The position numbers and the translations under genes are program-made. Below the pieces are notes generated by a model, which saw only the letters and a list, made by a program, of their open reading frames with translations, was not told the DNA's origin and did not search any database. A DNA stretch of 64,000 bases from Agapanthus africanus (Eukaryota; Streptophyta; Magnoliopsida; Asparagales; Amaryllidaceae), in NCBI GenBank assembly GCA_030015575.1, contig CM057339.1:700860761-700924760 (forward strand), read 5' to 3'. Below, one piece after another: positions 1-10,579 of this stretch (its first letter is position 1; each line of letters begins with the position of its first letter).

Positions 1-125
1 CACCTTTCCCTCAACAGAAATTCTGGAAAAATCGTGGAGCCAAATTGAGAAAATACATGTACCAGAATTATGTACACTGAAGAACAGGGAAGCACAAAAA
101 AGAAGAGGGCCCAACTCCTCTAATG

Positions 126-174
126 GGCCGCGGATCCGTGGCCAATAGGGGGTCTAGGCCGCGGATCCGCGGCC
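126..174. repeat. Paired GC-rich palindromes in U3 of LTR H
   Basis: Two blocks built on GGCCGCGGATCCGYGGCC lie about 13 bp apart, the second (157-174) being a perfect palindrome. They sit about 90 bp upstream of the TATA box, where LTR enhancer sites usually lie. Closely similar GC blocks occur as hairpins in the leaders of copia elements A, X and C. Confidence 0.6.
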
Positions 175-264
175 ATATGGTGGCGGCAGTCGATCATTTT
201 TTAGGGGTATTTTGTTCTTTGTATATGTGTTCTGGTGGTTGCCCTAGGTTTTCATTTTTTGGCC

Positions 265-272
265 TATAAATA
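265..272 (+). promoter_or_regulatory. TATA box of LTR H
   Basis: TATAAATA in a GC-flanked context, 132 bp upstream of an AATAAA motif (404-409). This is the usual U3/R arrangement of an LTR promoter. Confidence 0.55.
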
Positions 273-403
273 GCCCAGAACTTTGTGAAGGAAAGGGTCC
301 ATTTTCTTGTATTTTCATTTTGCTAAGTTTAGTGTGTTTCTTCTTCCTCTTCTCACCTCTTCTCCATTGAAACTTGTAGTGAGCTTATGAGTGAAGAGTG
401 ATG

Positions 404-409
404 AATAAA
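404..409 (+). terminator. Poly(A) signal of LTR H
   Basis: AATAAA downstream of the LTR TATA box, followed by T-rich sequence. It probably marks the end of the R region. Confidence 0.45.
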
Positions 410-1240
410 GAAGAACCATTTATTATCATGCTTGTCTCTTTATCTTGTTAATTGTTGTAATTTTAATTTGTTAAGTAGTTGTTGTTATTTTCTTGTTGTT
501 TCTTTCTTCTCTCTTTTTCTTTATCCTTAATTCGACAATGATGCTTACGCTCGATCCTCGCCAAGGTGAGGTCGCAAATAGCTAGTCGTATTCTTCTAAT
601 CTCCTTCTTTCTATCTTCCTCTTTTGTTTTGTTTTATTTTTCCGTATCATGATGTGTGAGTAGTTCATACTTGTTAGGGTAGGATAAGGGAAGTTTGAGA
701 GAAGGAAATCTCTCTCACTCTTTCCTTGCCCAACAGCTTAAATCGACTCCCGTTAATTGAACCACAATCCGCTCCTTACGGCACCCTGTCCTACATGATA
801 GCGGTGATTCCGTAGTGAGATCGGTTGTGGTTGAATTAACCGGAGGTTATGGCTAAGAGCCAAGAACGGACGGACATGCACCAAAAGGAAGGACTTATGC
901 GTTGGAAAGCCTAGCTTATACTCGCAAGTTCCTTCCTAGTCGTGCTAATCCCCGTTGTTGCCGATTACCGTAACACCGATATTAAGAGGGGCAACGAAAG
1001 ATGTGGAGACTCCTAACTCAAACTAACCTAATCCTAACCCTAACAAGCTCTCTTTAAATATCAACTCAACACTTAGATAATCACAACAAAATCTGAACTC
1101 TCGGACTTAACTCGTTAAAACACATAGAAAAACACTCCCATCTCCCTGCGGACGACCCGTACTCAACCGGCTAGCTACAAGCGAAACCGTCTTGATTGCG
1201 ATATTTAAACTAAAACTTGAACACGCAGAACCTCTAACAA

Positions 1241-1960
1241 TCAGTAGTCGGCCTCGTGGGGGTCGACGCACCGGAGCAGGGGTTGAGTGAAGGATTTCTT
1301 GTAGAGGTTTCCATTGCTCCAGACGAAATGGCGAGCTTTGGCTCGGAGACGATGGGCTTCCCCTCGATCTTCTGGGAGTGTACCTTCCCTCAGGAACTCC
1401 ATGAAGGGCTTCCTCCAATCACGGTCTTCTTCCCGGGCTGTGTACACTTGAAGTGACGTCGCCCCTTCTTCCACGCTGGGCCGTGGTAAGACCTCGAAGA
1501 GGATGTTTCTCTTGTTGTTGGTCGTATAAGATGAAGATAGCTTACTCAAGGCGTCGGCCTGAGCGTTTAGCTGTCTAGGGATCTGCTCCACTTGGACTTC
1601 GTCGAGGTCCTTTCGTAATCTTCTGACCTCGGTCAGATACTTCACCATCAGAGGCTCCCGTGCCTTGAATCGGCCGGTCACTTGGCCAACAACTAGGGCG
1701 GAGTCACTGCGGATCCGGATCGTTTTCAGCCCCACTCCGGAGGCTATCCGTAGTCCGGCCAGTAAGGCCTCGTATTCCGCTGCATTGTTTGAAGATTTGA
1801 ACCCGAGCTTCAGGGAATACTCCATCTCTGTCTCGTTCGGGCCCCGAATGATGAGGTCGGCGCCACAGCCTTCCTCGGTTGAGGACCCGTCGATGTAAAG
1901 GATCCAATCAGGGACGGAGTCGGGCCTCTCATTGATTGAGGGTTGATCTCCAGGGTGCAG
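1241..1960 (-). pseudogene. Tat1 archaeal-type RNase H and start of integrase
   Basis: The translated minus strand contains the second RNase H typical of Tat elements. YIDGSS holds the first acidic residue, NAAEYEALL the glutamate, RSDSALVV the next aspartate, and QADALSKL the last. Downstream residues ending near LLRCVDPHEADY match the linker leading into the integrase zinc-binding part. This second RNase H is thought to help remove RNA from the cDNA during reverse transcription. The stretch ends exactly where LTR H is inserted. It is part of a broken element. Confidence 0.85.
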
Positions 1961-1984
1961 CGTGGATTCTGCCTCTTTACTGGG

Positions 1985-2400
1985 GATGGTGAACTCGACG
2001 ATAAAATCGGCCAGGGCTTGTGCTTTGATAGCCTGCCTCAGGCGGTATTTTATGTCGAACTGAGACAACTCCTATGTCGAACTGAGATAACTCGCATCTC
2101 CATTTCTCCAAACGACCAGAGGACTCGGGGGAGGCGAGGATAGCCCCTAAAGGCCGCTCATTAAGAACGAGGATGGTGTGCGCCTGGAAATAGTGTCGTA
2201 GTTTCCTTGAGGCCATAATGAGTGCCAAGATGATCTTCTCTATGGTCGGGTACCTCGTTTCCGCGTCCTTGAAGACATGGCTCACATAGTATACCGGCTT
2301 CTGGAATCCCTCGACCTCTCGGACGAGCATCGAACTTGCAGTTTGGTCGGAAACCGCTAGATATGGCGATAGCTCGTTCCCTTCAACTGGCCGGGTGAGC
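1985..2400 (-). pseudogene. Tat1 first RNase H domain
   Basis: The translation shows the Ty3/gypsy RNase H layout after the reverse transcriptase: YLAVSDQTASSMLVRE, then PVYYVSHVFKDAETRYPTIEK, then a segment ending LEKWRCELSQFDI. This is the usual RNase H that degrades the RNA of the RNA-DNA hybrid. It directly follows the reverse transcriptase and precedes the archaeal-type domain. Part of a broken element. Confidence 0.8.
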
Positions 2401-3410
2401 AGTAGGGGAGTCGCAAGGTGCCTCTTTAATTGCTCAAAGGTGGTCTGGCACTCCTCTGACCATTTGAACCTTGGTATCTTCCTTAGAGCTTTGAAGAACG
2501 GGAGGCACTTTTCCCCAGACCTTGACATGAAACGACTCAGAGCGGCTACCCGCCCTGTTAGCCGCATAATTTTGACATTAGTCTTGGGCGCGGCTATGTT
2601 GAGGGTGGCGCTGATTTTCTCCGGGTTAGCCTCGATTCCACGGTGGGTGACCATGAAGCTTAGGAACTTTCCACTGGTGATCCCGAATGCGCACTTGGTG
2701 GGGTTCAGTTTCATCTTGTATCTGCGGAGGACGTCGAAGGCCTTGCCCAGATCCTTGGCGGGTTCATCTGACGAGGTTGATTTTACGAGCATGTCGTCGG
2801 CGAAAACCTCCATGTTCCTGTCGATCTGTGGTTTGAACATCCGATTAACCAAGTGTTGGTACGTAACCTCGGCGTTTTTTAGGCCGAAGGGCATCACCTT
2901 ATAGCATTGTACCCCCTGGTCCGTTGTGAATGTGTTGAGATCCTTGTCCGTCGGGTTCATACAGATCTGGTTGTAGCCGGAGAAAGCATCCATGAAGCTA
3001 AGTAGCTCGTGGCCTGCCGAACTGTCAACAAGCTAATCTATCCGAGAGAGGGGATAGTTGTCTTTCGGGCAGGCCTTGTTAAGATCAGTGAAGTCGACGC
3101 ACATGCGGCACTTCCCACTAGACATTTTAACCATGACTATATTCGCCAACCATTTCGAGTAGAGCACATTCCGAATGAAGTTGGTGGCGAGGAGCCTGTC
3201 TACTCCGTCTTCGATCGCTTTTTGTTTGATCAGGGAGAAGCTTTGCTTTTTCTGCCTGACGGGCCGGACCGTAGGATCCACCCCGAGCTTATGTGATATG
3301 ATTTTGGGGTCAATCCCCGGCATGTAGGCAGGCACCCAGGCGAATACGTCCGAGCTATTTCTAAGGAAGTGGATCAGGTCGTCTCGGCGATTCCCCGTCA
3401 AGAGTGATCC
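2400..3410 (-). pseudogene. Tat1 reverse transcriptase
   Basis: The translated minus strand carries the signature blocks of a Ty3/gypsy reverse transcriptase: CVDFTDLNKACPKDNYPL, MDAFSGYNQI, VMPFGLKNAEVTYQ, the catalytic box FADDMLV (near 2800), and a thumb/connection region with RMLTGRVAALSRF-like sequence. It copies element RNA into DNA inside virus-like particles. The order protease, reverse transcriptase, RNase H, integrase is that of Ty3/gypsy. The copy is broken. Confidence 0.88.
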
Positions 3411-3413
3411 GAT

Positions 3414-3983
3414 CTAGACGATTCGCTCATTGTCCCCTTCCGCAAGGGGGACCTCAGTCGGTGGTTCCACTGGGGTTCCTCTGACCTCCTTTTGCTCGTC
3501 TCGAGTATCCAAGGAACCCTTGATATCATCCTCGCACTCAAGGTCATTGTTTGGCCGCTTAGACGTAGACGTTGCGGTGAAGCAAACCTTTGCGGTTTGT
3601 TGGTCCCCGTAGGCCCGACCTATCCCGCCTTGGTCGAGCGGGAACTTTATCGCTAGGTGGTAGGTCGATATCTGGGCGCAGGGGGAGTTTATTGTCGGGC
3701 GACCTAGGAGGACGTTGTAGGCCAATGGAATTCTCGCGATGATAAACTCCACAGGCACGGTGCGCGTACGACCCGCCTCCCCGATGTTAAATTGGAGGGT
3801 GATTACCCCTTCCGCCGGGATAGAGTGGTTAGTGAACCCCAACAGGATGTGGGCGGTCGGCCTTAGGTCCGACGGGGTAAGTCCCATACGCAGAAAGCAG
3901 TCATAAAAGAGAATGTCCGCCAAGCTTCCCGAGTCGACCAATTTCCTCTGCACTTCATAGCGGTGGACCCGGGCTGTGATCAC
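3414..3983 (-). pseudogene. Tat1 aspartic protease
   Basis: The translation holds a retropepsin-like core: LVDSGSLADILFYD contains the active-site D-S-G triad, followed by the flap region, and LGRPTIN is the conserved distal motif. The C-terminal part is acidic and of low complexity, as in the linker before the Tat reverse transcriptase. The enzyme would process the Gag-Pol polyprotein. It lies between the gag zinc-knuckle part and the reverse transcriptase. Part of a broken element. Confidence 0.82.
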
Positions 3984-5343
3984 CAGAGGGTCATTATGAG
4001 GGAGGATATCCCGTGGAGGTCCTCGTCGATAAAGATGATCAGCTCGGTCATTTTAGCCTTCTTCCTTGGGTGGCTGCCAGTCCCCTCAACCGGTAACACG
4101 ACCATGATTTGGCCGATTGTCAACTCGCCGGGAGGGGAATGGTGCTCTTGCTCACGGTCGGCTTGTCGCTTGTCTCGCAAGTACCTTGCTAGGTGCCCCG
4201 AGCGGATCAACTCCTCGATATAGTCTCGAAGCTGCTTGCAGTTCTCGGTGGGGTGGCCCTGCGACCTATGGAAAGCGCAGTAAGGGCCCCGGGTGCGCTT
4301 TGCCATCCTATTCGAGACTGGGGGGAGTTTTAAGAACCACTAGCCCTTTGCCTCCTCCAATTGTTCCGTCTGGGAGATGTTGAGCGGGGTTTATTCCTGA
4401 AACTTTGAGGAGTAGGGCTTTGGCCACTCAATCTTCTTTTTCTCCCCCTGGCTCTTTTCTTCTGATCGGCTTACTCTGTCCGGGGCAGGTTGGCTTTCAC
4501 CTCGGACTCAAGCTGGATCTCACATCCTGTCCAGGCCTTGACCTTGGCCATGGTCTTAGGTTGCGCTAATGCAAAAGACCGTAGCCACTCCTTATGACTA
4601 AGACCCGACCTAAGGGCTGTAATGACCGTCTCGTCCCGGTGCTCTGGGACCTCAAGGAGGGCGTTGTAAAAGCGGGTGACGTATCCTTTCAACGATTCTT
4701 TGTCCCCGCTCTTTATGGTGGAGAGATGATCAAAGGTCTGCTTCTGCCGTCTGTTCCCAACGAAATGACCGAGGAATTGAGTGGCCAGCTCATCGAAGGT
4801 AGAGATTGAGCGTGGCGTGAGTCCTCGGAACCAGTCTCATCCAGAGCGGATGAGAGTGGCGGGAAAAGCATGGTATTGCGCAGCGTCGGAATTGTCCTGA
4901 AAACTCATCCCGGCTGTGAACGCGTCCAAATGGTCTTTCGGGTCGGACTTCCCGTCGAAGAGGGAGACCTTCGGGGGCTTGTTCTGAGAGGAGAAGTGGA
5001 TGACGAGTAGCTCTTTGGTGAAGGGCTTCGTGAGGGAGTCGGCGGCATATTTAGCCCCGTCGCTTGGAGGACGATTTTCCCGATGTATGCCTTTTATCTT
5101 ATTTTCGAGAGTGTCGAGTCGGTCGTGGTATCCCGATGATTCGGCATACTCTGGTTTATGGCCTCTGCTGCTGGCGACATGCACCTGAGCGGCTCCGGTT
5201 CCATTTGATGAGGTTCCTTAGGTCCCCTGGCGAGGTCGTTTTCGAGATACCGTGGTGAGTCCAGTCTGCAGGGTTCCCTAGGGCGGCAGCAAGGTTTCGG
5301 GAGGCATCGTCCATGCTGTTTTCAAATTTTTGTCGTTCTAAAG
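3980..5343 (-). pseudogene. Tat1 gag, middle and C-terminal part
   Basis: Capsid-type sequence is visible (KVSLFDGKSDPKDHLDAF, and a segment around FYNALLEVPEHRDETVI). Near 4250 comes the Tat nucleocapsid-like block YCAFHRSQGHPTENC with C, H, H and C spaced as in Tat elements, then IEELIRSGHL. Gag packages the element RNA. The upstream end of this part is cut by element A at 5343/5344; the start of gag lies at 27604-28060. Broken, with several breaks. Confidence 0.8.
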
Positions 5344-7532
5344 TGTTGGTTATATGTATGCCCTAGAGGCCATTATTGTACATACGATGTATATTGTAGT
5401 GGATGCTTGGACATATATAGCGAGGACTTTCTTGCTCGACATGATAGTATGCTATCTGGTTGCCCTTTATCTTAACATGTACTCTGATTGTCTCTATGTC
5501 ACATGTTGATAAAGCCCTTAGGATGAGTACTTGACTACCGGGACTATGATGAAGATCATACTAGTGGAGACAGAGTAGTCGCCAAGTACATCCTTCAAAT
5601 GTTCCTAGTCGTGGGAGTACCGAGACAGGGCATCGATACTCCAGAGTAGACTAGCGTATGCGCTTCTTGACCCATATGATGGGCGATGGATGATCCCATA
5701 TCCATTGGTGTTTGACATCAGAGAAGGTATATGGGTGCTCAGTGGAGATTGGGTACACTGGACGGACTCGCCGAGAACTCCCAGATAGTATTATACCTCA
5801 CGTCAGATGGCAGTTCTCTGGTGACACTGGTACAGGTTAGTCTGTAGACCCGAGATCGTCATAGAGTCTTATGTGATTCCCACTGTGCTTTGATTTCCAT
5901 CATACCACGTCCAAAAGGGCGTGCAAAAAGGTGGCTTTTGGGTACAATCCCGAATCACATGGAGGCAATGAGCGATAGGAGGGGTTTCGTCTCTCCCGGT
6001 ATAGGGAGTTGATGTTGCACTGTGTTCGATTGGCTATAACTGGAAATCTCTGGCCAGGGTTGCTGAGATTTACTGGTAGTGTTATCAGTAGTTTCTCGAA
6101 CTGTTGTGGACCTCATATCGACACGACTTATCAAGCTACTGGGGTCTGACGTTTACCACCCCTAGACGAGATATGCGACATATTAGACGAAGAGACCGGA
6201 CTGTACGGGAGTGTTACTAGTTGGATTCACAGGAGAATGTACATGCTTGCTTGTTGATCTTCTAATTGCTCAATACTTGGGTGGCTGTTACGTTTAGCAG
6301 ACCGCTTGCAGCTTGTGGGTGTTTGATATGATCATCACCTACTGTCGGCGTATTGACGATTCTTTAGAGTCCTACATAGAGGTTTCCTGGCTCAGGAAAA
6401 ACGGAGTAGGAGCACATATGTGATATGTGCGGGACCGGGAATAATACGTGTATGCGATACCGTATTAGATTCTCGCGATATGAGATATCGACCGGGTATA
6501 TGTGATATAATCGGGTCATCGGATCAAGTGTTGATTCGATGAACTGATACAGATTATATTAATCGGTTATTTGTGAAATAGCCGGATTATCGGATCAAGT
6601 TTTGATTCGATAATTTAACGTATAATTATATTGATATATTATATTACATTAACTAATATAAGCTCACTTAAAGATTCTTTTTCTCACTTGGATAATACAT
6701 TGATATATATGTGATATATGTTAATTGTATTATTTTATTTTGTTACAAAATATATTATATATGTGATATATAATATTGTAACAAGTTATGATTACAAATG
6801 CAATATGTTTTATGGAGATTAAACATAGTTAGGGTTTGATTTGGGTTAGCTTTTTCATGAAGCTTGTAGAAGCTTTATTTTTGTTTTAAGCAAAGATATT
6901 TTTGTGTAGATATTTTATTAACCCAACCCAAACCCTTTACCCTAGTTAACTCTCTATATGGGTTAAGTCTTCATTCTTAACCATGGGTTGCAATTGTAAC
7001 CATAGAATAATAATTCATTATTCATCACAAAGTAATTTCTTCTTCTTCTTCCTTTGAGAAAAGCTTTCTAGCTTTTTCTTATGTGATGATTTTGAGTGAG
7101 AAATTGAAAAAAAATGATAGCTAAATTCCTATTTCATCATCCTCATCTATTCTAGCCAGTTAGATTAGGGTGTTTTCTTTGCGAATACTTGATTAGTAAA
7201 GCAAGAGCTTGGGCTTGAGTTTCTTCAAGGTAGATCATCTTTGTTGTTGAAGATTGGAAGCAGGCTTGCATCTTTCTCTTCATAGAGCCTCTCTTGAGTC
7301 CGGGTACTCGATGATCGCGGCGAAGGGACCTCAACATGGAGATTTAGAGGTGAAGGAACGGACTATAAAGGTTGTAATCCCTAACTCTTAGATGTAAAGT
7401 TGTTTACATACTTTGTTTATCCTAATACTCTAGTTAAGAACTTGGTTAGGGTTTGTTTAGCACCCCAAAATTTTTAAAGTAGCATGATTGATGCTTGCCA
7501 AAACCTTCACAAGGTGCTAAGCTAACCCTACA
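5344..7532 (+). repeat. 5' LTR of element A
   Basis: 2,189 bp. It starts TGTTGGTTATATG, ends CTAACCCTACA, and is repeated as the split 3' LTR at 13478-13742 plus 23557-25484. Its second half is AT-rich with many ATATATGTGATATA motifs and ends in a CT-rich region. Confidence 0.9.
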
Positions 7533-7533
7533 G

Positions 7534-7545
7534 TGGTATCAGAGC
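7534..7545 (+). other. Primer-binding site of element A
   Basis: TGGTATCAGAGC, one base after the LTR end. This complements the 3' end of plant initiator Met-tRNA, the usual primer of copia elements. Confidence 0.92.
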
Positions 7546-7732
7546 CAAGCTAGAGCTTTAGGCGTTGTCTAGACGAAGATAGAAGTCCGATCGAACCCCG
7601 AAACCCCGAAATAACCCCTTCTCTGGAAATTTTTCAAAAAGTTGAAATTTTTCATATTAAAAATACTCAGAAAATCATGTTGGGAATTTTAAGAATTACT
7701 GTGAAGTATGAAGCCCTAACTCCTTCAAAGGA

Positions 7733-7777
7733 CCGCGGAACCGCGGCCAAACCATACGTTTGGCGGCGGTTCCGCGG
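7733..7777 (+). other. GC-rich hairpin in the leader of A
   Basis: Arms 7733-7752 and 7758-7777 pair at 19 of 20 positions around a five-base loop (CATAC). The core is CCGCGGAACCGCGGCC. It lies about 190 bases after the primer site. Comparable hairpins lie at matching places in C (34610-34656) and X (21261-21309). Confidence 0.75.
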
Positions 7778-8057
7778 CCAACTTTGGGAGTTGGGAGCTA
7801 ATACTTCATGGTTATATTCTTGGGTATTTTTCATGCTTCTGGGAATTTTTAGTTCTACTCAAATGTTGAGCCTTCTGGGATATATTGGGAACTCGTTGAT
7901 TCGATCGGATAATTTAACTTCGTTTAAGTTTTCCGGGTAATTTAGAACGTGTTAAAAAGTTCGAACGGATATCAATAACTCACTTTTTCCCCTGCCGGAA
8001 AATTTCCAAGTGTTGGATTTTTTCCGTAGTTAAAGAACATTCACAGTCGTGCAAGTA

Positions 8058-8240
8058 ACGCGGTGGACCCTCTAGAAGAACACAAACCTTAACTCAATTA
8101 TGTGACCGTCTGAACCGCCTCTAAACCTTAGGGTTTGGGGAAGTACGGCGTTGCCACATGTGAGGCGTTGGTTTGACCCTTCTACGGCTGGACCATTGGT
8201 ACTGTGGCATGTGATGGATGCTTTTAAACTAAGTTCAAGT
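8058..8240 (+). pseudogene. Gypsy-type gag-like segment inside copia element A
   Basis: About 180 bp here resemble the gag region of element E at 50665-50850 (shared blocks such as CCTCTAGAAGAA, GACCGT, and CCCTTCTACGGCTGGACCA). In E the segment reads as part of a Ty3/gypsy gag (LNDRVKAFE...RQFYGAISEAW). Leaders of the related copia elements C and X appear to lack it. This suggests that A picked up foreign retroelement sequence, probably by template switching or insertion. Broken. Confidence 0.55.
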
Positions 8241-9125
8241 ATTGAGCAAAAAGGGAAATTTTGGGTGTCTGTTTATTCGATTGGAAAGTTTAACATTGTC
8301 TATTTATCTGGAATGTGATACAATATTTGGAATCCACAAGTAGTTATGAGATAACTAATTTGAATGTTATAAATCTAGCAGTTTAGTCTCATTTGATCGA
8401 TTGCCACGGGATTTTGATGTGATCAAAAGTCCGTCGCAATCACGTAGCGTACGCGGATACTCGCCGGGTAAACTTAATAGATAGCCACGCCCCATAGCCC
8501 CGACCAAGTGACTGTAGGAGAACCCCGTTGCCAAAAGCATCCGTTCGAGTGCTCGCGGCAGCGGTGTTCCGCTTTAGTGCACTTCGTCGACGGCATCGGG
8601 GGTGCGGCCGTCTACTAAAGTTTCCGACGAGCATTCGATCAGGATGTCGGGAATCTTGTTGAATTGCTCGACTTGATATTGAAAAGAGTTTTCGATATTG
8701 AGACTAAAATGTGGTGTTTATAATTGTTAGGCATGCGATGTCTAAGGAATTCATTTTGTTAGGCATGAGATGTCTAAAGAGGTTGTGGATTCCAACTGTT
8801 GTAGTTTTACACTTTCTTTTCTGCGACCGTAAGTGTAATATGTGGTGTATCGCCGGTTTCGTTGCTATACATCAACGACAATTGGGATACGCATATTTAC
8901 TTACGTTGATGACATGTGATGTTATATGTTGATGTGATATGTTATATTGGATCGTCGTGTTTTGAATAGCCGGGGGTTTTATGTGAGATGAGGGTTTTTA
9001 TTTTCATTCATATAAAATTCATTATATGTAATATTCTTTTATTGGGGCACTTCCGGGTTGAGGATGATGTCACCATTGTATATTATTTACTTTTCCACAT
9101 TAGGATAGACCCAAGGCGGGGAGCA

Positions 9126-9213
9126 CAAGTAACCGGGTTCTAGGGTCCAGTGGGAGGCCATCTCGAGGAGTTGAGACCGGGTCTCCTAACCCTATAATTG
9201 GCAGGGTTACTTG
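9126..9213 (+). other. Long-range stem module in the leader of A
   Basis: CAAGTAACC (9126-9134) pairs perfectly with GGTTACTTG (9205-9213). An inner stem (TTCTAGGG with CCCTATAA, 7 of 8) and a central TCTC...GAGA stem lie between them. The right arm is followed by GCCGCTCTCGTAGGGGTCT. Elements C and X hold two copies each with different but still paired stems. Confidence 0.65.
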
Positions 9214-9616
9214 CCGCTCTCGTAGGGGTCTAGGGATGTGGGTTTGGCTATTCATCGCGACCGTGGAATCCGCGTTTTATACAGGCTCGTATTAAAACAC
9301 GGACCTCCTAGTATATCCAATATTTCATATATGTTCTTCTGCTGCAATGTTCTGTGATGAGATCATATTACTGCCTGAGACGAATGTTTATATTATATAT
9401 ATGAGATATATATTTTATATTGTTGATTTCGTTTTAAATGTGATGCTTGTGAAGCATAATAAAATGGGACTTCATTAATGAGATTAATGAAACTAAAAGA
9501 AACCTAAAGATGTTGTAGAAACTTGTCTCAAAAAAACTGGTAGCTCTAGTTCTTGCTTTGCATAGCGGTGTTCCTTGTAGAACATCCTGCACCTTATTCG
9601 ATAAGGAAAGAGCCGA

Positions 9617-9780
9617 GATCCCTTCACCGGGAGTGACCTCTTTAGCGAAACTAGCAGATGCTACAAACTCGGTTTGTCTTTTGATTGTTTTTATAGTTTT
9701 TGCTTTGCATAGTGATATTTGTGAAATATCCTGTACCTTATTCGATGAGGAAAGAGTCGAGATCCCTTCACCGGGAGTGA
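9617..9780 (+). repeat. Two copies of a 20-bp leader box in A
   Basis: GATCCCTTCACCGGGAGTGA occurs at 9617-9636 and 9761-9780, each in a longer similar context containing GCACCTTATTCGAT-like sequence upstream. X (19871-19890 and 20009-20028, minus) and C (35890-35909 and 36028-36047) each keep two exact copies. Confidence 0.85.
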
Positions 9781-9930
9781 CCTCTTTAGCAAAACTAGAA
9801 AAGGCCTCAAAAACATTCCATTTAAAATCACTCGATTCTACAACGATATCAAGTTCATTAAGCAAAGGGTTTTCTTAAAAACCTGTCGTAGCCCTTCGTC
9901 ATTTCAGATAAGTAGTATTTAGTATTCGTG

Positions 9931-10139
9931 CTGCGTTTGTTGGCCTTTGTCAAGGCGTAGTATGCGGTAGCTGATTACTGCTTATCTGTATAAGCATATG
10001 ATGTGATTGAGTTAGGGTAGTCGTGCGACCTTGTTTGCCTTTGTCAAGGGTCGTGCGGGTGGGTTTAATTCAATCAGGAAATGACGGGTTGAACTTGACT
10101 AGCATCCTATGGTTTGTTGGCCTTTGTCAAGGTCATAGG
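9931..10139 (+). other. Three hairpins with a shared loop, leader of A
   Basis: Three times in about 210 bp, a loop containing TTGTTGGCCTTTGTCAAGG (shortened in the second) is framed by a different short stem: CTGCG/CGTAG (9931-9935, 9956-9960), GTGCGACC/GGTCGTGC (10023-10030, 10049-10056) and CCTATG/CATAGG (10106-10111, 10134-10139). The same series occurs in X and C with changed but still paired stems. Confidence 0.7.
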
Positions 10140-10579
10140 AGGTTAGGGGTAAAATATTATCGGGAATTTCAAGTGTTGAAATTTGCAATGAGATTGCATA
10201 CCTTCTATGAGATAGTTGGATCCCGATACCGACTGCGAGTAAGAGTTACTCCTGGGAGAGTTTTACACATTACAATTAGCCGATCAAGTAGGTGTCTAGA
10301 AAGGTGTCAACGGGGTTATGCCTCTGGGAAAACGAGGTTTATTTTAATTAGGTCCGTACGAAAGCACGGGGAACCTCCCTCAAAATACCAGCACTGGCCT
10401 TGCTGAAAGATTGGCGAACTTGTAGGGTGTAATTAATCCCGGCTGGTCTTTCCTTTTAGGGTTTGAAGGAAGATTTGACCAAAATAGTGGAAGACATCCT
10501 GATTAGATATATTAATAACCAATCTAATCTTGCAAGAGCATACGCTGAGTGTTTTCTTCTATCTCTCTCCAGGTAGCGA

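Larger units (their letters stand above)
1..1239 (+). mobile_element. LTR (H) of a retrotransposon, left end outside window
   Basis: The stretch has the layout of a plus-strand LTR: a TATA box at 265-272, an AATAAA signal at 404-409, and a right end of ...CTAACA at about 1239. The Tat1 coding sequence resumes immediately after it. No primer site or internal region follows, so it is either a solo LTR or the 3' LTR of an element lying mostly left of the window. The insertion falls at the start of Tat1's integrase part, so H is younger than Tat1. The target duplication cannot be checked because the left end is missing. The family is not identified; a Ty3/gypsy origin is only a guess from the tail style. 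Confidence 0.6.

Noticed and set aside
1107-1456. Short frames crossing the LTR H/Tat1 junction
   Set aside because: Chimeric reads across an insertion junction, shadowing the Tat1 RNase H frame on the minus strand.
9558-9878. Possible small leader protein with a duplicated motif (STLSSSNKV...)
   Set aside because: The frames come from the duplicated 20-bp box on both strands. In C and X the frames differ, so conservation is of DNA/RNA, not protein.
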